Assembly: GCA_034336665.1 (NCBI GenBank)
Contig: CM067584.1
Span: 2,418,001-2,482,000 of the forward strand
From: Luscinia megarhynchos
Lineage: Eukaryota > Chordata > Aves > Passeriformes > Turdidae
Direction: 5' to 3'
Length of the DNA stretch: 64,000 nucleotides
This document shows positions 55,761 through 64,000 of this stretch, in pieces (within the stretch, counting starts at the first letter, position 1; every line of letters begins with the position of its first letter). A program made the translations under genes and the position numbers. The notes under the pieces were generated by a model, which was not told the origin of the DNA, searched no databases, and saw nothing but the letters and a program-made list of their open reading frames with translations.

Positions 55761-56584
55761 TTGAACCTGAGCCCCTAAACCGGGACAACCACGGGTTCCA
55801 CATCCCAGGATCCCAAATCCAGGCTCATCCCTCCCTTCCCATCCCCGCTCCCCCCACCTTGACCTCCCTGCTCCCGCTTCTCCCACGGCTCAGCACTTTT
55901 TCCATGTGAAATAAATGTTATTTTCTCCCCGGCCGGAGCCCAATTCATCTTCCTGTCAGTGGGAATCACGGCGAGAGGGCGAGCAGCAGCCAGCGAGTGC
56001 TTACACACGGAAAAATGGGATAACACAGCTCCCAGAAATCCTCCCTCCCCTGCTTAATCAGCCTCAAACACGGCTTGGCAGAGAATTTAACCGGAAAAAA
56101 ATAAAAAATGAAATGGGAGGTGGAAAAAGTGATCCCGGTCCCCTCCCCGGCCCCTTTTGTTCCGGAAAACCCTGGGAGATTTTTATCTTCCCGTGGAGTT
56201 TTATTGGAGCTGATGGTGGGAGGGAGATCCAATTAAACTCCCCCTAATCCCGCTCAACTCCACGGCCCCGGTGGGAGATGGGGAACGGATCAAGGTGACA
56301 AATGAGGGGAGATAAATGGGAGCATTTAATGGAAAAAACGGGATTTAATTGGGAAAGTTTGAACCCCCGGAACTGGGGACTTTTGGCTTTCTGCGTCGGG
56401 AGCTGGGAAAGCTGGAATCAAACATATCCAGGGATTTTCCTGCTGCCAGGTGGGGCCAGGGTTGCCCCAGGTGAGATGGAATAGTATAATTAATAGATTC
56501 TTAATTAATGGCTTTAATAGAATTGAAGTGTCTGAGAGGCTTCACTGGGGATTCGCCCCCCAAGGAACGGCATCTCTGCCAGAG
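55761..56584. other. Non-coding stretch, possibly regulatory
   Basis: 55895-56110 (GTGAAATAAATGTTATTTTC, CCCAATTCATCTTCCTGTC, CTGCTTAATCAGCC) and 56300-56350 (GAGATAAATGGGAGCATTTA) are repeat-free and word-rich like the other islets. No gene. Confidence 0.35.
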
Positions 56585-57210
56585 CAAACAAATCCAGGGA
56601 TGTGTTTATCCAACCTCAACAATGGATCCATGGCATTCCCAAATCCAGGGATGTGCTTATCCAGCCCAAATGGATCCATGGCATTCCCAAATCCAGGGAT
56701 GTGCTTATCCAATCTCAGTAATGGATCCATGGCATTCCCAAATCCAGGGATGTGCTTATCCAGCCTCAGTAATGGATCCATGGCATTCCCAAATCCAGGG
56801 ATGTGCTTATCCAGCCTCAAATGGATCCATGGCATTCCCAAATCCAGGGATGTGCTTATCCAATCTCAGTAATGGATCCATGGCATTCCCAAATCCAGGG
56901 ATGTGCTTATCCAACCTCAGTAATGGATCCATGGCATTCCCAAATCCAGGGATGTGCTTATCCATCCTCAACAATGGATCCATGGCATTCCCAAATCCAG
57001 GGATGTGCTTATCCAACCTCAACAATGGATCCATGGCATTCCCAATCCAGAGATGTGTTTATCCAACCTTAGTGACGGATCCATGGCATTCCCAAATCCA
57101 GGGATGTGCTTATCCAACCTCAACAATGGATCCATGGCATTCCCAAATCCACAAATGTGTTTATCCAACCACAGTAATGGATCCGTGGCATTCCCAAATC
57201 CAGCAGCCCA
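56585..57210. repeat. 51-bp minisatellite, ~12 units
   Basis: Unit ATCCAGGGATGTGCTTATCC followed by AACCTCAGTAATGGATCCAT and GGCATTCCCAA. Mostly 51 bp with one 48-bp unit. In-frame length produces frames of up to 362 codons (17-residue cycle), which I reject as a gene. Confidence 0.96.
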
Positions 57211-57242
57211 ACCCCTCCTCATCCTCCGTGAAGATGAAGATC

Positions 57243-57510
57243 AGGGAATCATGGAATGCTTTGGGTTGGGAGGGACCTAAATCCCGTCCAGGTCCAATCC
57301 CAACACTTCCCAACATCCCAGGTTGCTCCAGCCAGGCCTTGGACACTTCCAGGGATCCAGGGGCAGCCACAGCTCCTCTGGGAATTCCACCCCAACCCCT
57401 CCCCACCCTCACAGCCAGGAATTCCTTCCCAATGTCCCATCTATCCCTGCCCTCTGGCAGTTTTAGGCCATTCCCTGTGTCCTCTCCCTCCATCCCTCCT
57501 TCCCAGCAGA
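57243..57510 (-). mobile_element. CR1 LINE 3' fragment
   Basis: Antisense CR1 beginning GGAATCATGGAATGCTTTGG, GTTGGGAGGGACCTAAATCC, CCAGGTTGCTCCAGCCAGGC, CACTTCCAGGGATCCAGGGG, CCCCTCCCCACCCTCACAGC, CCATTCCCTGTGTCC. It abuts the 51-bp array almost directly. Confidence 0.9.
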
Positions 57511-57559
57511 TTCCCGGTGTCCAGGGCTGTTCCTGCAGCACCCACAGAGGGATGGGAAC

Positions 57560-57705
57560 CCAAAACCCTGGAATGGTTTGGGTTGGAAGGGCCTGAAATC
57601 CCACCCACTTCCAACCACGACGCCTCCCACTGTCCCAGGTTGCTCCAACCTGGCCCGGGACACTTCCAGGCATGGAGCAGCCGTGGATTCTCTGGGAATT
57701 CCACC
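57560..57705 (-). mobile_element. CR1 3' fragment, second copy in same direction
   Basis: CTGGAATGGTTTGGGTTGGA, AGGGCCTGAAATCCCACCC, TGTCCCAGGTTGCTCCAACC, GACACTTCCAGGCATGG. It lies about 320 bp from the previous tail in the same orientation, so it is either a separate insertion or a tandem duplication of the CR1 end. Confidence 0.88.
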
Positions 57706-58714
57706 TTTGCCTTCCACCCCAACCCTGCGCTCCAACTTTTCCACCAAACCCTGGGAAGAGGCAAAACGAGGTGAATCCCCCCAAAGCTGCTCGGGGCCGG
57801 TTTCCTGGGAACAGCATCCCTGCAATCCACGTGCTCCCCTCCCGTTCCTCGGAGCAGAACTGAGCTTGGCCTTGAGCAGGAGCTGCTGCTTTTAATTCCC
57901 TTCCCACTGAGTCACCCTCCCTTCCCTTCCCTTCCCAATCCGAGCGCGGCACTCCAACGCACCACAGCTATTTTGACACACTGAGCAAATATCAATTAAT
58001 TCGCCTCTCAGAGAGGAAAAAAAAACCCACAAAACACACACACACACAAAAAAAAAGAAAAAAAATCTGAAAAGAAAAGCTTAATTGAAAAAAAAAAATC
58101 CCGGGCCAGATTCGCAGCGTTTGCCAGCACAGCCGCGGTTTTGAGCTCCGCTGTTCCTCAAGCGCCGCGGATTTTGCGGCTCCCCCAAGGAAAAGATTTC
58201 TCTGGAGGAGCTGTGTGAGTCACCCGAGTCAAAACGAGGGGGGGAAAGGGAAAAGAGGCACTTCCAGAAGGGTCTTAGCTGATCTGGGGTGAGGGAGGTC
58301 ATGGCAGGAGCCCGAAGCTGGATCCACCCCAAGGCCGCAGAAAAAGGACAAGAACACGGACTTGGGGACCGGGGATGCTGCAGTTGCTGGTTCATCCCCA
58401 AACAGCCCCAAAACCCCAAATCTGCCCCAAACCTTGGGGGTCCAACAGCTTTTGTGGGCCTCCCACCACCTCCCTGGCAGGAGCAGTGGGAATTTCCTGG
58501 GAATAAACAACCCCTCAGCCCCCGCAGGAGGACGGGATTGAGTCAATCAGCCGCTTTGACTCAGGGAATTATTTTGCTGTTAAAACGCAACTAACTGACG
58601 AGTCCTGGCTTTGTTTGGGGGCTTTTCCTCTGCAAGGACGTCACTGGCACCAGGAGGGGACACAAAGACTCCTGGTCCTCCTGCCAGAGGATTTTTGGAG
58701 CAGGAAAAGGCACC
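57706..58714. other. Non-coding stretch, possibly regulatory
   Basis: 57940-58020 (CACAGCTATTTTGACACACT, GAGCAAATATCAATTAATTC) is repeat-free and enhancer-like. A-rich and (CA)n runs at 58019-58068. CpG-rich patch 58110-58185. No gene. Confidence 0.4.
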
Positions 58715-58960
58715 AGGAATGAAATTCCAGAGTGGTTTTAGGTGGGAATGGACCTTAAATCCCATCCTGTCCCACTGGGCCACCTTCCATTATCCCAGGT
58801 GATTCCAACCTGGCCTGGGACACTTCCAGGGATGGGCCAGCCACAGTTTTCTCTGGGAATCTCCCAAAATCCCACTTATCCCTGCCCTGTGGCAGTGGGA
58901 AACCATTCTCCTTATTCCAATTTGTTGCTAAACCTCCCTCCTACCCCCCCCAAAAAAAAA
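58715..58960 (-). mobile_element. CR1 LINE 3' fragment
   Basis: GTGGTTTTAGGTGGGAATGG, GACCTTAAATCCCATCC, CCAACCTGGCCTGGGACAC, TTCCAGGGATGGGCCAGCC, CAGTTTTCTCTGGGAATC. The order matches the antisense CR1 tail. Confidence 0.85.
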
Positions 58961-59614
58961 ATCTGCGGTGAGAAAAGGGGAATAAAAAATCCCCACACCC
59001 CCCAAAAAAAAAAATCTGTTCACACTCTGACACCCCTAATTAGGGCCACCCTTGGAGGGATTTTAAATCCCAAGGAAAAGGCAGAACGTGCCAGACTCGC
59101 CGTATTTTTAGTCAGCACAACCCCACACTTCCCACCCGCCGCTCGCCGCCCTCTGCTCTTCGCAGCTGCCCCGAGCCGGGAGCGTCAGCGCTTCCCGAGT
59201 GAGAACGGGAGCAGGGAAAGGTTATCCAAGCTGTCAGGCAGGGTTTGCAGACGGGGAAGCGGCGGAATGTGCTCGGCGCTGGCGCTAACGAGGAGCCGGT
59301 CCTGACGCTGAGCGCGGGTGACACCGGGGCACAGCCCTGGGTGGCAGCGAATTCCCGAGCGGATTATCCCGAGAGCCTGGCGCTGGGAAACCCCGCCTGG
59401 AGAATATTCTGATGGTTCCGTGCCCCAGCGTGGTTTGGAGAGGGGGTTTCCAAAGGGGAGGGATGGATTTGGGATGTTTCCTCGCTGGGTGTTTGTGAAA
59501 CAGATGGGAAAATTTGGTTGGGACTCGCATTAAATGTTTGTTCCTCAGTTTCAGGAATTTGTTTTCTGTTTTAACCAAAATCCCCCAGAGCTTGGTCTAG
59601 GAGCAGGTTCCATG
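58961..59614. other. Non-coding stretch with CpG-rich part
   Basis: 59130-59400 is CpG-rich (CGCCGCTCGCCGCCCTC, GAAGCGGCGGAATGTGCTCG, CGGTCCTGACGCTGAGCGCG) and repeat-free. A possible small CpG island. No exon recognised. Confidence 0.4.
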
Positions 59615-59725
59615 TCACAGTGGGATCTTGGAATGGTTTGGGTTGGAAAGGACCTTAGATCCCACCAGTCCCGTGGGCAGGGACACCTCCCACCATCCCA
59701 GGTGGCTCCAAACCCAGGGACGTGT
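59615..59725 (-). mobile_element. CR1 3' tail, left arm of an inverted pair
   Basis: GGGATCTTGGAATGGTTTGG, GTTGGAAAGGACCTTAGATC, GGGCAGGGACACCTCCCACC, ATCCCAGGTGGCTCC. Antisense orientation, ~110 bp. Confidence 0.88.
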
Positions 59726-59811
59726 CCAAGGAACGGCTTGGACAAGGAATTTGGGATGCTGACCCAGAAACCCAACAGAGTGCTGGGATGAGCAAAGACC
59801 TGGAGTTGTTG

Positions 59812-60112
59812 GAGAAGGGAAGGATCCAGGGAGAGCTCAGAGCCCTTTCCAGGGCCTGAAGGGGCTCCAGGAGAGCTGGAGAGGGACTGGGGACGAGGGA
59901 TGGAGGGACAGGACACAGAGAACGGCTTCACTGCCAGAGGGCAGGGATGGATGGGATTTTGGGATGGAATTCCTGGCTGGGAGGGTGGAGAGGGGCTGGG
60001 ATGGAATTCCCAGAGGAGCTGTGGCTGCCCCTGGATCCCTGGAAGTGTCCCAGGCCTGGCTGGGATAATCTGGGATAGCGGGCAGTGCCGTGGCTGGACG
60101 TGGATGGGATTT
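59812..60112 (+). mobile_element. CR1 3' fragment, right arm of an inverted pair
   Basis: GGAGAAGGGAAGGATCCAGG, GGCCTGAAGGGGCTCCAGG, AGAGCTGGAGAGGGACTGG, GAGCTGTGGCTGCCCCTGG, GAAGTGTCCCAGGCCTGGC. Sense orientation, ending near GGGCAGTGCCGTGGCTGG. The two arms point away from each other, with their truncated sides facing. Confidence 0.9.
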
Positions 60113-60434
60113 ATGGTCCCTTCCCCGCAAACCACTCTGGAATTCCACGAATCCACGATTGTCCCTGAGCTGTTGACATCCAGGTTGTCAATCCTCCATC
60201 CTCAGCCCCATATCCCAACTCCAAATCCCATTTTTCCAGCGCTGGAAGCATCTCCTGGGCCCTGTTCCTGCTCCAGTTCCCAGATTTGGGATTTTGGGGG
60301 CGGCTGTGATTTTCCACACGGCAGCAGGTGGTGCCAGGGAGGATAAAGGATAAACAGGGATAAATATGAACACGGGAGCCGCTGGAATCTGCTCGGATCC
60401 AGAGCTCCGGCCTCCAGCTCTGCTCTGGAATGTC
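60113..60434. other. Non-coding spacer
   Basis: No gene. Contains AGGGATAAATA-type words near 60340-60365. Confidence 0.5.
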
Positions 60435-61020
60435 AAACCCAGCATTTAAACCTGCCCTATCCCATCCAGAGTTAAACTCAGTACCAAACCCAGCATTTAA
60501 ACCTTTCCTATCCCATCCAAAATAAACTCCAATAACCAAATCCAGCATTTAAACTCATCCTAACCCATGCAGAATTAAACCCAGTACCAAACCCAGCATT
60601 TAAACTCATCCTAACCCATGCAGAATTAAACCCAGCATCAAACTCAGCATTTAAACCTTTCCTATCCCATCCAAAATAAACTCCAATAACCAAATCCAAC
60701 ATTTAAACCCATCCTAACCCATCCAGAATTAAACCCAGTACCAAACCCAGCATTTAAACTCATCCTAACCCATCCAGAATTAAACCCAGCACCAAACACA
60801 GCATTTAAACCTTTCATATCCCATCCAAAATCAACTCCAATAATCAAATCCAGCATTTAAACTCATCCTAACCCATCCAGAATTAAACCCAGCACTTAAA
60901 CCTTTCCCATCCTTGTCTTATCCATCCAGAATTAAACCCAGCACCAAACCCAGCATGTAAACCTGTCCTAACCCTGCCCCACCCCTCCAAAATGCAGCCC
61001 AGGAGCCAAACCCGATATTT
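60435..61020. repeat. 51-bp minisatellite with length variants
   Basis: CCCAGCATTTAAACTCATCC followed by TAACCCATGCAGAATTAAAC and CCAGTACCAAA. Variants with CAATAACCAAATCC and CTTTCCTATCCC alternate in a larger pattern (the ATAAACTCCAATAACCAAAT block recurs at ~60520 and ~60670). Confidence 0.94.
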
Positions 61021-61059
61021 AAATTTAGATTACCCCAACTCCCATCTCTGATTATTTTT

Positions 61060-61300
61060 AATTCCTTTTCCATTTGTGCTACCGGAGACTTTCTCCTTTT
61101 GTTGGGAATTAATTTGCTCTAATTTAGAGAAGCGTTTTTGATTGCTTTTGATTAAGTTTAACAAGCAGGGAGGAAAAAAAAAAGAAAAGCTGCAGCTTTA
61201 GACATCAAAGCAAACAAATCCTTGGGCCGGGCTTAATTAATAACGGCTGGCACTCCCCGAACAGGGAATTTATCCATTATGGAACAAGAAATTCCGTGTT
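61060..61300. promoter_or_regulatory. Candidate enhancer-like element (TCF/FOX/homeodomain words)
   Basis: Repeat-free: TTTTGATTGCTTTTGATTAA, a TCF/LEF-type CATCAAAG at 61203-61210, a FOX-type CAAACAAA at 61211-61218 and TTAATTAATAA at 61233-61243. The close packing of distinct factor words in otherwise unique DNA suggests a developmental enhancer. Inference only. Confidence 0.35.
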
Positions 61301-61639
61301 GGAATCATTAATCCACAGGAAAACACGGCCTGGGCAAATCCACGGATTTCTGGGAGGTGAAGGAGCGTGTTGGTTTAAAATCTGGGATTTGGGGTGACAC
61401 TCAGGAGGAAAAATGGGAATTTTCCATCGGAGAGGAGAAAAGCCACACGTGGCTCCCACTGGAAGGACAGAAATTCTCATTTTTCCTTTTCCTGTGAGAT
61501 ACATGAATAATTTTTAACTCCCAAAGCAGCCAGGACAGAATTACAGAATTCCAGCCTCGATCCTGCTCCAGCCAGGAGTGGGAATTAAAAATCCCAGCGT
61601 TCCAACAGCTTTTTTAGGAAAACCTCCCATAACTCAGGC
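61301..61639. other. Non-coding spacer
   Basis: No gene recognised. Confidence 0.5.
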
Positions 61640-62010
61640 TGGGAATCCATTCCGGGAATGGATCCTAAATTGGGGGCTGGATCCTAAATTGGAAATTGGA
61701 TACTAAACTGGGAAATGGATCCTAAACAGGGAAATGGAACCTAAATCAGGAATTAGATCCTAAATTGGGAATTGGGTCCTAAACAGGGAAATGTAACCTA
61801 AATCAGGAATTAGATCCTAAACTGGGAATGGGTCCTAAACAGGGAAATGGATCCTAAATCAGGAATTAGATCCTAAACTGGGAAATGGGTCCTAAACAGG
61901 GAAATGGATCCTAAATCAGGAATTGGATCCTAAACTGGGAATTGGGTCCTAAACAGGGAAATGGATCCTAAACAGGGAAATGTATCCTAAACTGGGAATC
62001 AGATCCTAAC
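61640..62010. repeat. 19-bp minisatellite (GGGAAATGGATCCTAAACA)
   Basis: About 19 units of GGGAAATGGATCCTAAACA with GGAATTAGATCCTAAACT and TCAGGAATT variants. A three-unit block (about 59 bp) recurs between 61740 and 61940. Confidence 0.94.
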
Positions 62011-62574
62011 CCAGCTTCTCCCAGGATAAGGCATGGAAGGCTCTGGAAGCTGCTCCTCTTAATTACCCCAATTAGAGGAGAAGCTTCTGCCTTTTCATCA
62101 TTCCCAAGGGAATTTGTGGATTGATCCCTTTGTCATTGGATTTTATGGATGGAGAGAGCAGGAAATGATGGATGTGGGGGATAAATGCCCAAGGAAAAGC
62201 AAATCCTGGGAAAGGGAAAAGCCAATTCTAAACCCATGGAATATTTATGGGCCTTGCTTGTAAGGAGCTCCGGAAATGGAGCGAAATTTTTTTCCAGGGA
62301 ATTCGAAATGGAGAGGGATGGAGGGGAGGGTTTATGGGCAGCTGTAAAACAGCAGCTTCCAGGAATGTTATCCCACTGGATCTACCCCCTGCATCCTGGG
62401 ATGCTCCATCCCCCTTCCATCACATCCCATTTCCACTGGATCCAGTTTCCTCCCCGTCTTTTTCCCAAATTCCACAGCCCAGAGATCCCTTGGAATGCTG
62501 GGGGGATCTTCCCAAGGAGAGACCAAACTCTTTCCCTCGGTTCTTTCCCTTAATTCCCCTCCCTCACCAGTTCA
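62011..62574. other. Non-coding stretch, no gene recognised
   Basis: AT-rich words near 62058-62090. Frames of 115-122 codons lack motifs. Confidence 0.5.
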
Positions 62575-62790
62575 GCGATGGAAAATCCCTTTGAAACATT
62601 GCAAGGAATCCCAAAAATCCCTTTCAAACATCCCAAGAAATCCTGAAAATCCATTTCAAACATTCCAAGGAATCCCGGATGGAAAACCCCTTTGAAACAT
62701 TCCAAGAAATCCAGAAAATCCTTTTAAACATTCCAAGGAATCCTGAAATTCCCTTTCAAACATTCCAAGTAATCCCGGCACCACAGCCAA
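62575..62790. repeat. ~33-bp minisatellite, six units
   Basis: GAAATCCTGAAAATCCATTT followed by CAAACATTCCAAG. Three units have GGAATCC starts. Confidence 0.9.
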
Positions 62791-63179
62791 GCCTTCCAAG
62801 AGATTTATTCCCAATTTTCAACCCGGGACAGGGTGTGGGAAAGGGAAACCACGGATGTGTCCATGTTTTTGGGAGCAGGAGCGTGATTTGGGAAGGCAGC
62901 TGGGATAATCTTGGATAAATCCCGGGAAATCCGAGCCTGTGGGATGTGGATGCCCAGCCGGGGGTCGAGGAAGGAAATTTTTGTTCCACACGAGGAATTT
63001 TCGGTGCTTCTTAATTCAGGGAATCGGAAGGGGAGAGAGAGAACAAGGGGGAAAAGTTGGGAGAGGGGAAATGGGAAGAATGGAAGGGTGAGAGGGGGAA
63101 GGAAAACGAGGGGGAAGGAAAACGAGGGGGAAGGAAAAGGAGATGAACAAACAAACAAAAAAAACAAAAAAAAAAATCC
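62791..63179. other. Non-coding stretch with purine-rich segment
   Basis: 63020-63175 is nearly all purine on the plus strand and includes three copies of GAGGGGGAAGGAAAAC (17-bp step) at 63092-63140, then an (AAAC)n run. No gene. Confidence 0.6.
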
Positions 63180-63324
63180 CAAATCCACCCGAGCGGAGGC
63201 TCCAAAACAAATTAACGTTGCCGTGGCAACCGGGGGTGTGTGGGCAGCTCCGAACGCACGGAATTAAAACCGGCGTCATGCTCAGCGCTTAATTAAACCC
63301 CGGCCCAGCGCTGCCTCCCCGGGA
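63180..63324. promoter_or_regulatory. CpG-containing element with a consensus RFX palindrome
   Basis: GTTGCCGTGGCAAC at 63217-63230 fully satisfies the RFX consensus GTNRCC-N2-RGYAAC and is a near-perfect palindrome. It is preceded by AAATTAAC and followed by CGGAATTAAAACCGGCGTC and GCGCTTAATTAAACC. CpG-rich and repeat-free. A good candidate promoter-proximal or enhancer element, but no transcription unit is visible. Confidence 0.4.
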
Positions 63325-63828
63325 CACCGGGAATTCGGGAATCGGGAATTCGGGAATTCAGGAATCGGGAATTCGGGAATTCAGGAATTCAGGAATTCAG
63401 GAATTTGGGAATCAGGAATTCGGGAATTCAGGAATTCAGGAATTTGTGAATTGGGGAATTTGGTAATTAGGGAATTAGGGAATTCGGGAATTTGGGAATT
63501 CGGGAATCGGGAATCAGGAATTCGGGAATTCAGGAATTCGGGAATCGGCAATTGGGAATTCGGGAATCAGGAATTTGGGAATTTGGGAATTTGGGAATTG
63601 GGAATTCAGGAATTCGGGAATTCTGGAATTCGGGAATTTGGGAATTCGGGAATTCAGGGAATTCGGGAATCCGGAACGGGAATCGGGAATTCGGGAATTG
63701 GGAATTGGGAATTTGGGAATTCGGGAATTCAGGAATTCGGGAATCGGGAATTCGGGAATTCGGGAATTCAGGAATTTGGGGATTGGGGAATTTGGTAATT
63801 AGGGAATTCGGGAATTCGGGACGCCTCC
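63325..63828. repeat. GGGAATTC / GGAATTCA array, ~500 bp
   Basis: About 60 units of GGGAATTC, GGAATTCA, GGGAATC and GGGAATTTG, 7-8 bp each. GAATTC is a palindrome, so the array carries dozens of the same 6-bp palindrome and reads similarly on both strands. The left edge and the ~63446-63480 / ~63780-63815 blocks (GGGGAATTTGGTAATTAGGG) match each other, about 337 bp apart. Confidence 0.96.
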
Positions 63829-64000
63829 GCAGTGCCGGGAATGGGGCTGGGAGCGCATCCCAAATCCCCGGGATGAGCGCCGGGCTTGATTCCCAAATCG
63901 GGTTGCGGTTGATGCTCGACCCTCGGAGCCCTCCAGGCAGAGGGAGGGGTTGGGAGCAGATCCAGGGGGGACATTCCGAGGTTTCCCCCTCTCCCGCTTC
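63829..64000. other. Right edge, unique DNA
   Basis: CpG-containing non-repetitive sequence cut by the window end. No gene recognised. Confidence 0.4.

Noticed and set aside
56508..57596. 362-codon forward frame
   Set aside because: Runs through the 51-bp array and then antisense CR1; a composite of repeats.
1..64000. tRNA, rRNA or other structured RNA genes
   Set aside because: I looked for T-loop-like GGTTCGANNCC words and other familiar core words and saw none. A covariance-model search would be decisive.

Overview
This window looks like vertebrate nuclear DNA from a bird, most likely a GC-rich, repeat-dense segment such as a microchromosome or gene-poor subtelomeric region. The evidence is about ten 5'-truncated copies of a CR1-type LINE, whose 3'-end wording is recognisable on both strands, and four solo LTRs with 6-bp target-site duplications, as expected of class II (ERVK/alpha/beta-like) avian endogenous retroviruses. 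There are no bacterial operons, ribosome-binding-site-led genes or phage modules. CR1 also occurs in turtles and crocodilians, so 'bird' is an inference, and the species is not determined.

I find no protein-coding gene, exon set, tRNA or rRNA that I can support. Long open frames exist, but nearly all of the longest lie in tandem repeats where in-frame or short units keep stops away. They are not treated as genes.

Layout. 1-12 kb: mostly unique DNA with a minisatellite built from CR1 3'-end sequence (751-1042), a 69-bp array (4391-4935), a ~155-bp array (6681-7290) and CR1 pieces. 11.7-21 kb: two solo LTRs and several CR1 copies, three with internal tandem duplications. 21.6-37 kb: very dense in satellites, including a 34-bp array, (CATC)n, a long G-run array able to form G-quadruplexes, a 50-bp array with a 383-bp higher-order duplication, 20-bp and 10-bp arrays, a 20-bp array split by a solo LTR, a 520-bp (GGGAA)n tract, and (GGAT)n. 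37-50 kb: sparser arrays of 6-80 bp and the fourth LTR. 50-64 kb: two related arrays flanking a CpG-rich, homeodomain-site-rich island, then 36-, 33-, 5-, 52- and 51-bp arrays, more CR1, a second 51-bp array and a terminal GGAATTC-rich array.

Between the arrays lie short unique stretches with dense homeodomain, GATA, octamer/SOX, TCF or RFX-like words. They read like candidate conserved non-coding regulatory elements, as found around developmental genes, but conservation cannot be judged from one sequence. The most notable signals are a short open frame preserved at the start of all four LTRs, the satellite made from CR1 termini, the G-quadruplex and polypurine arrays, two near-perfect RFX sites, and the clustering of satellite unit lengths into a few size classes.
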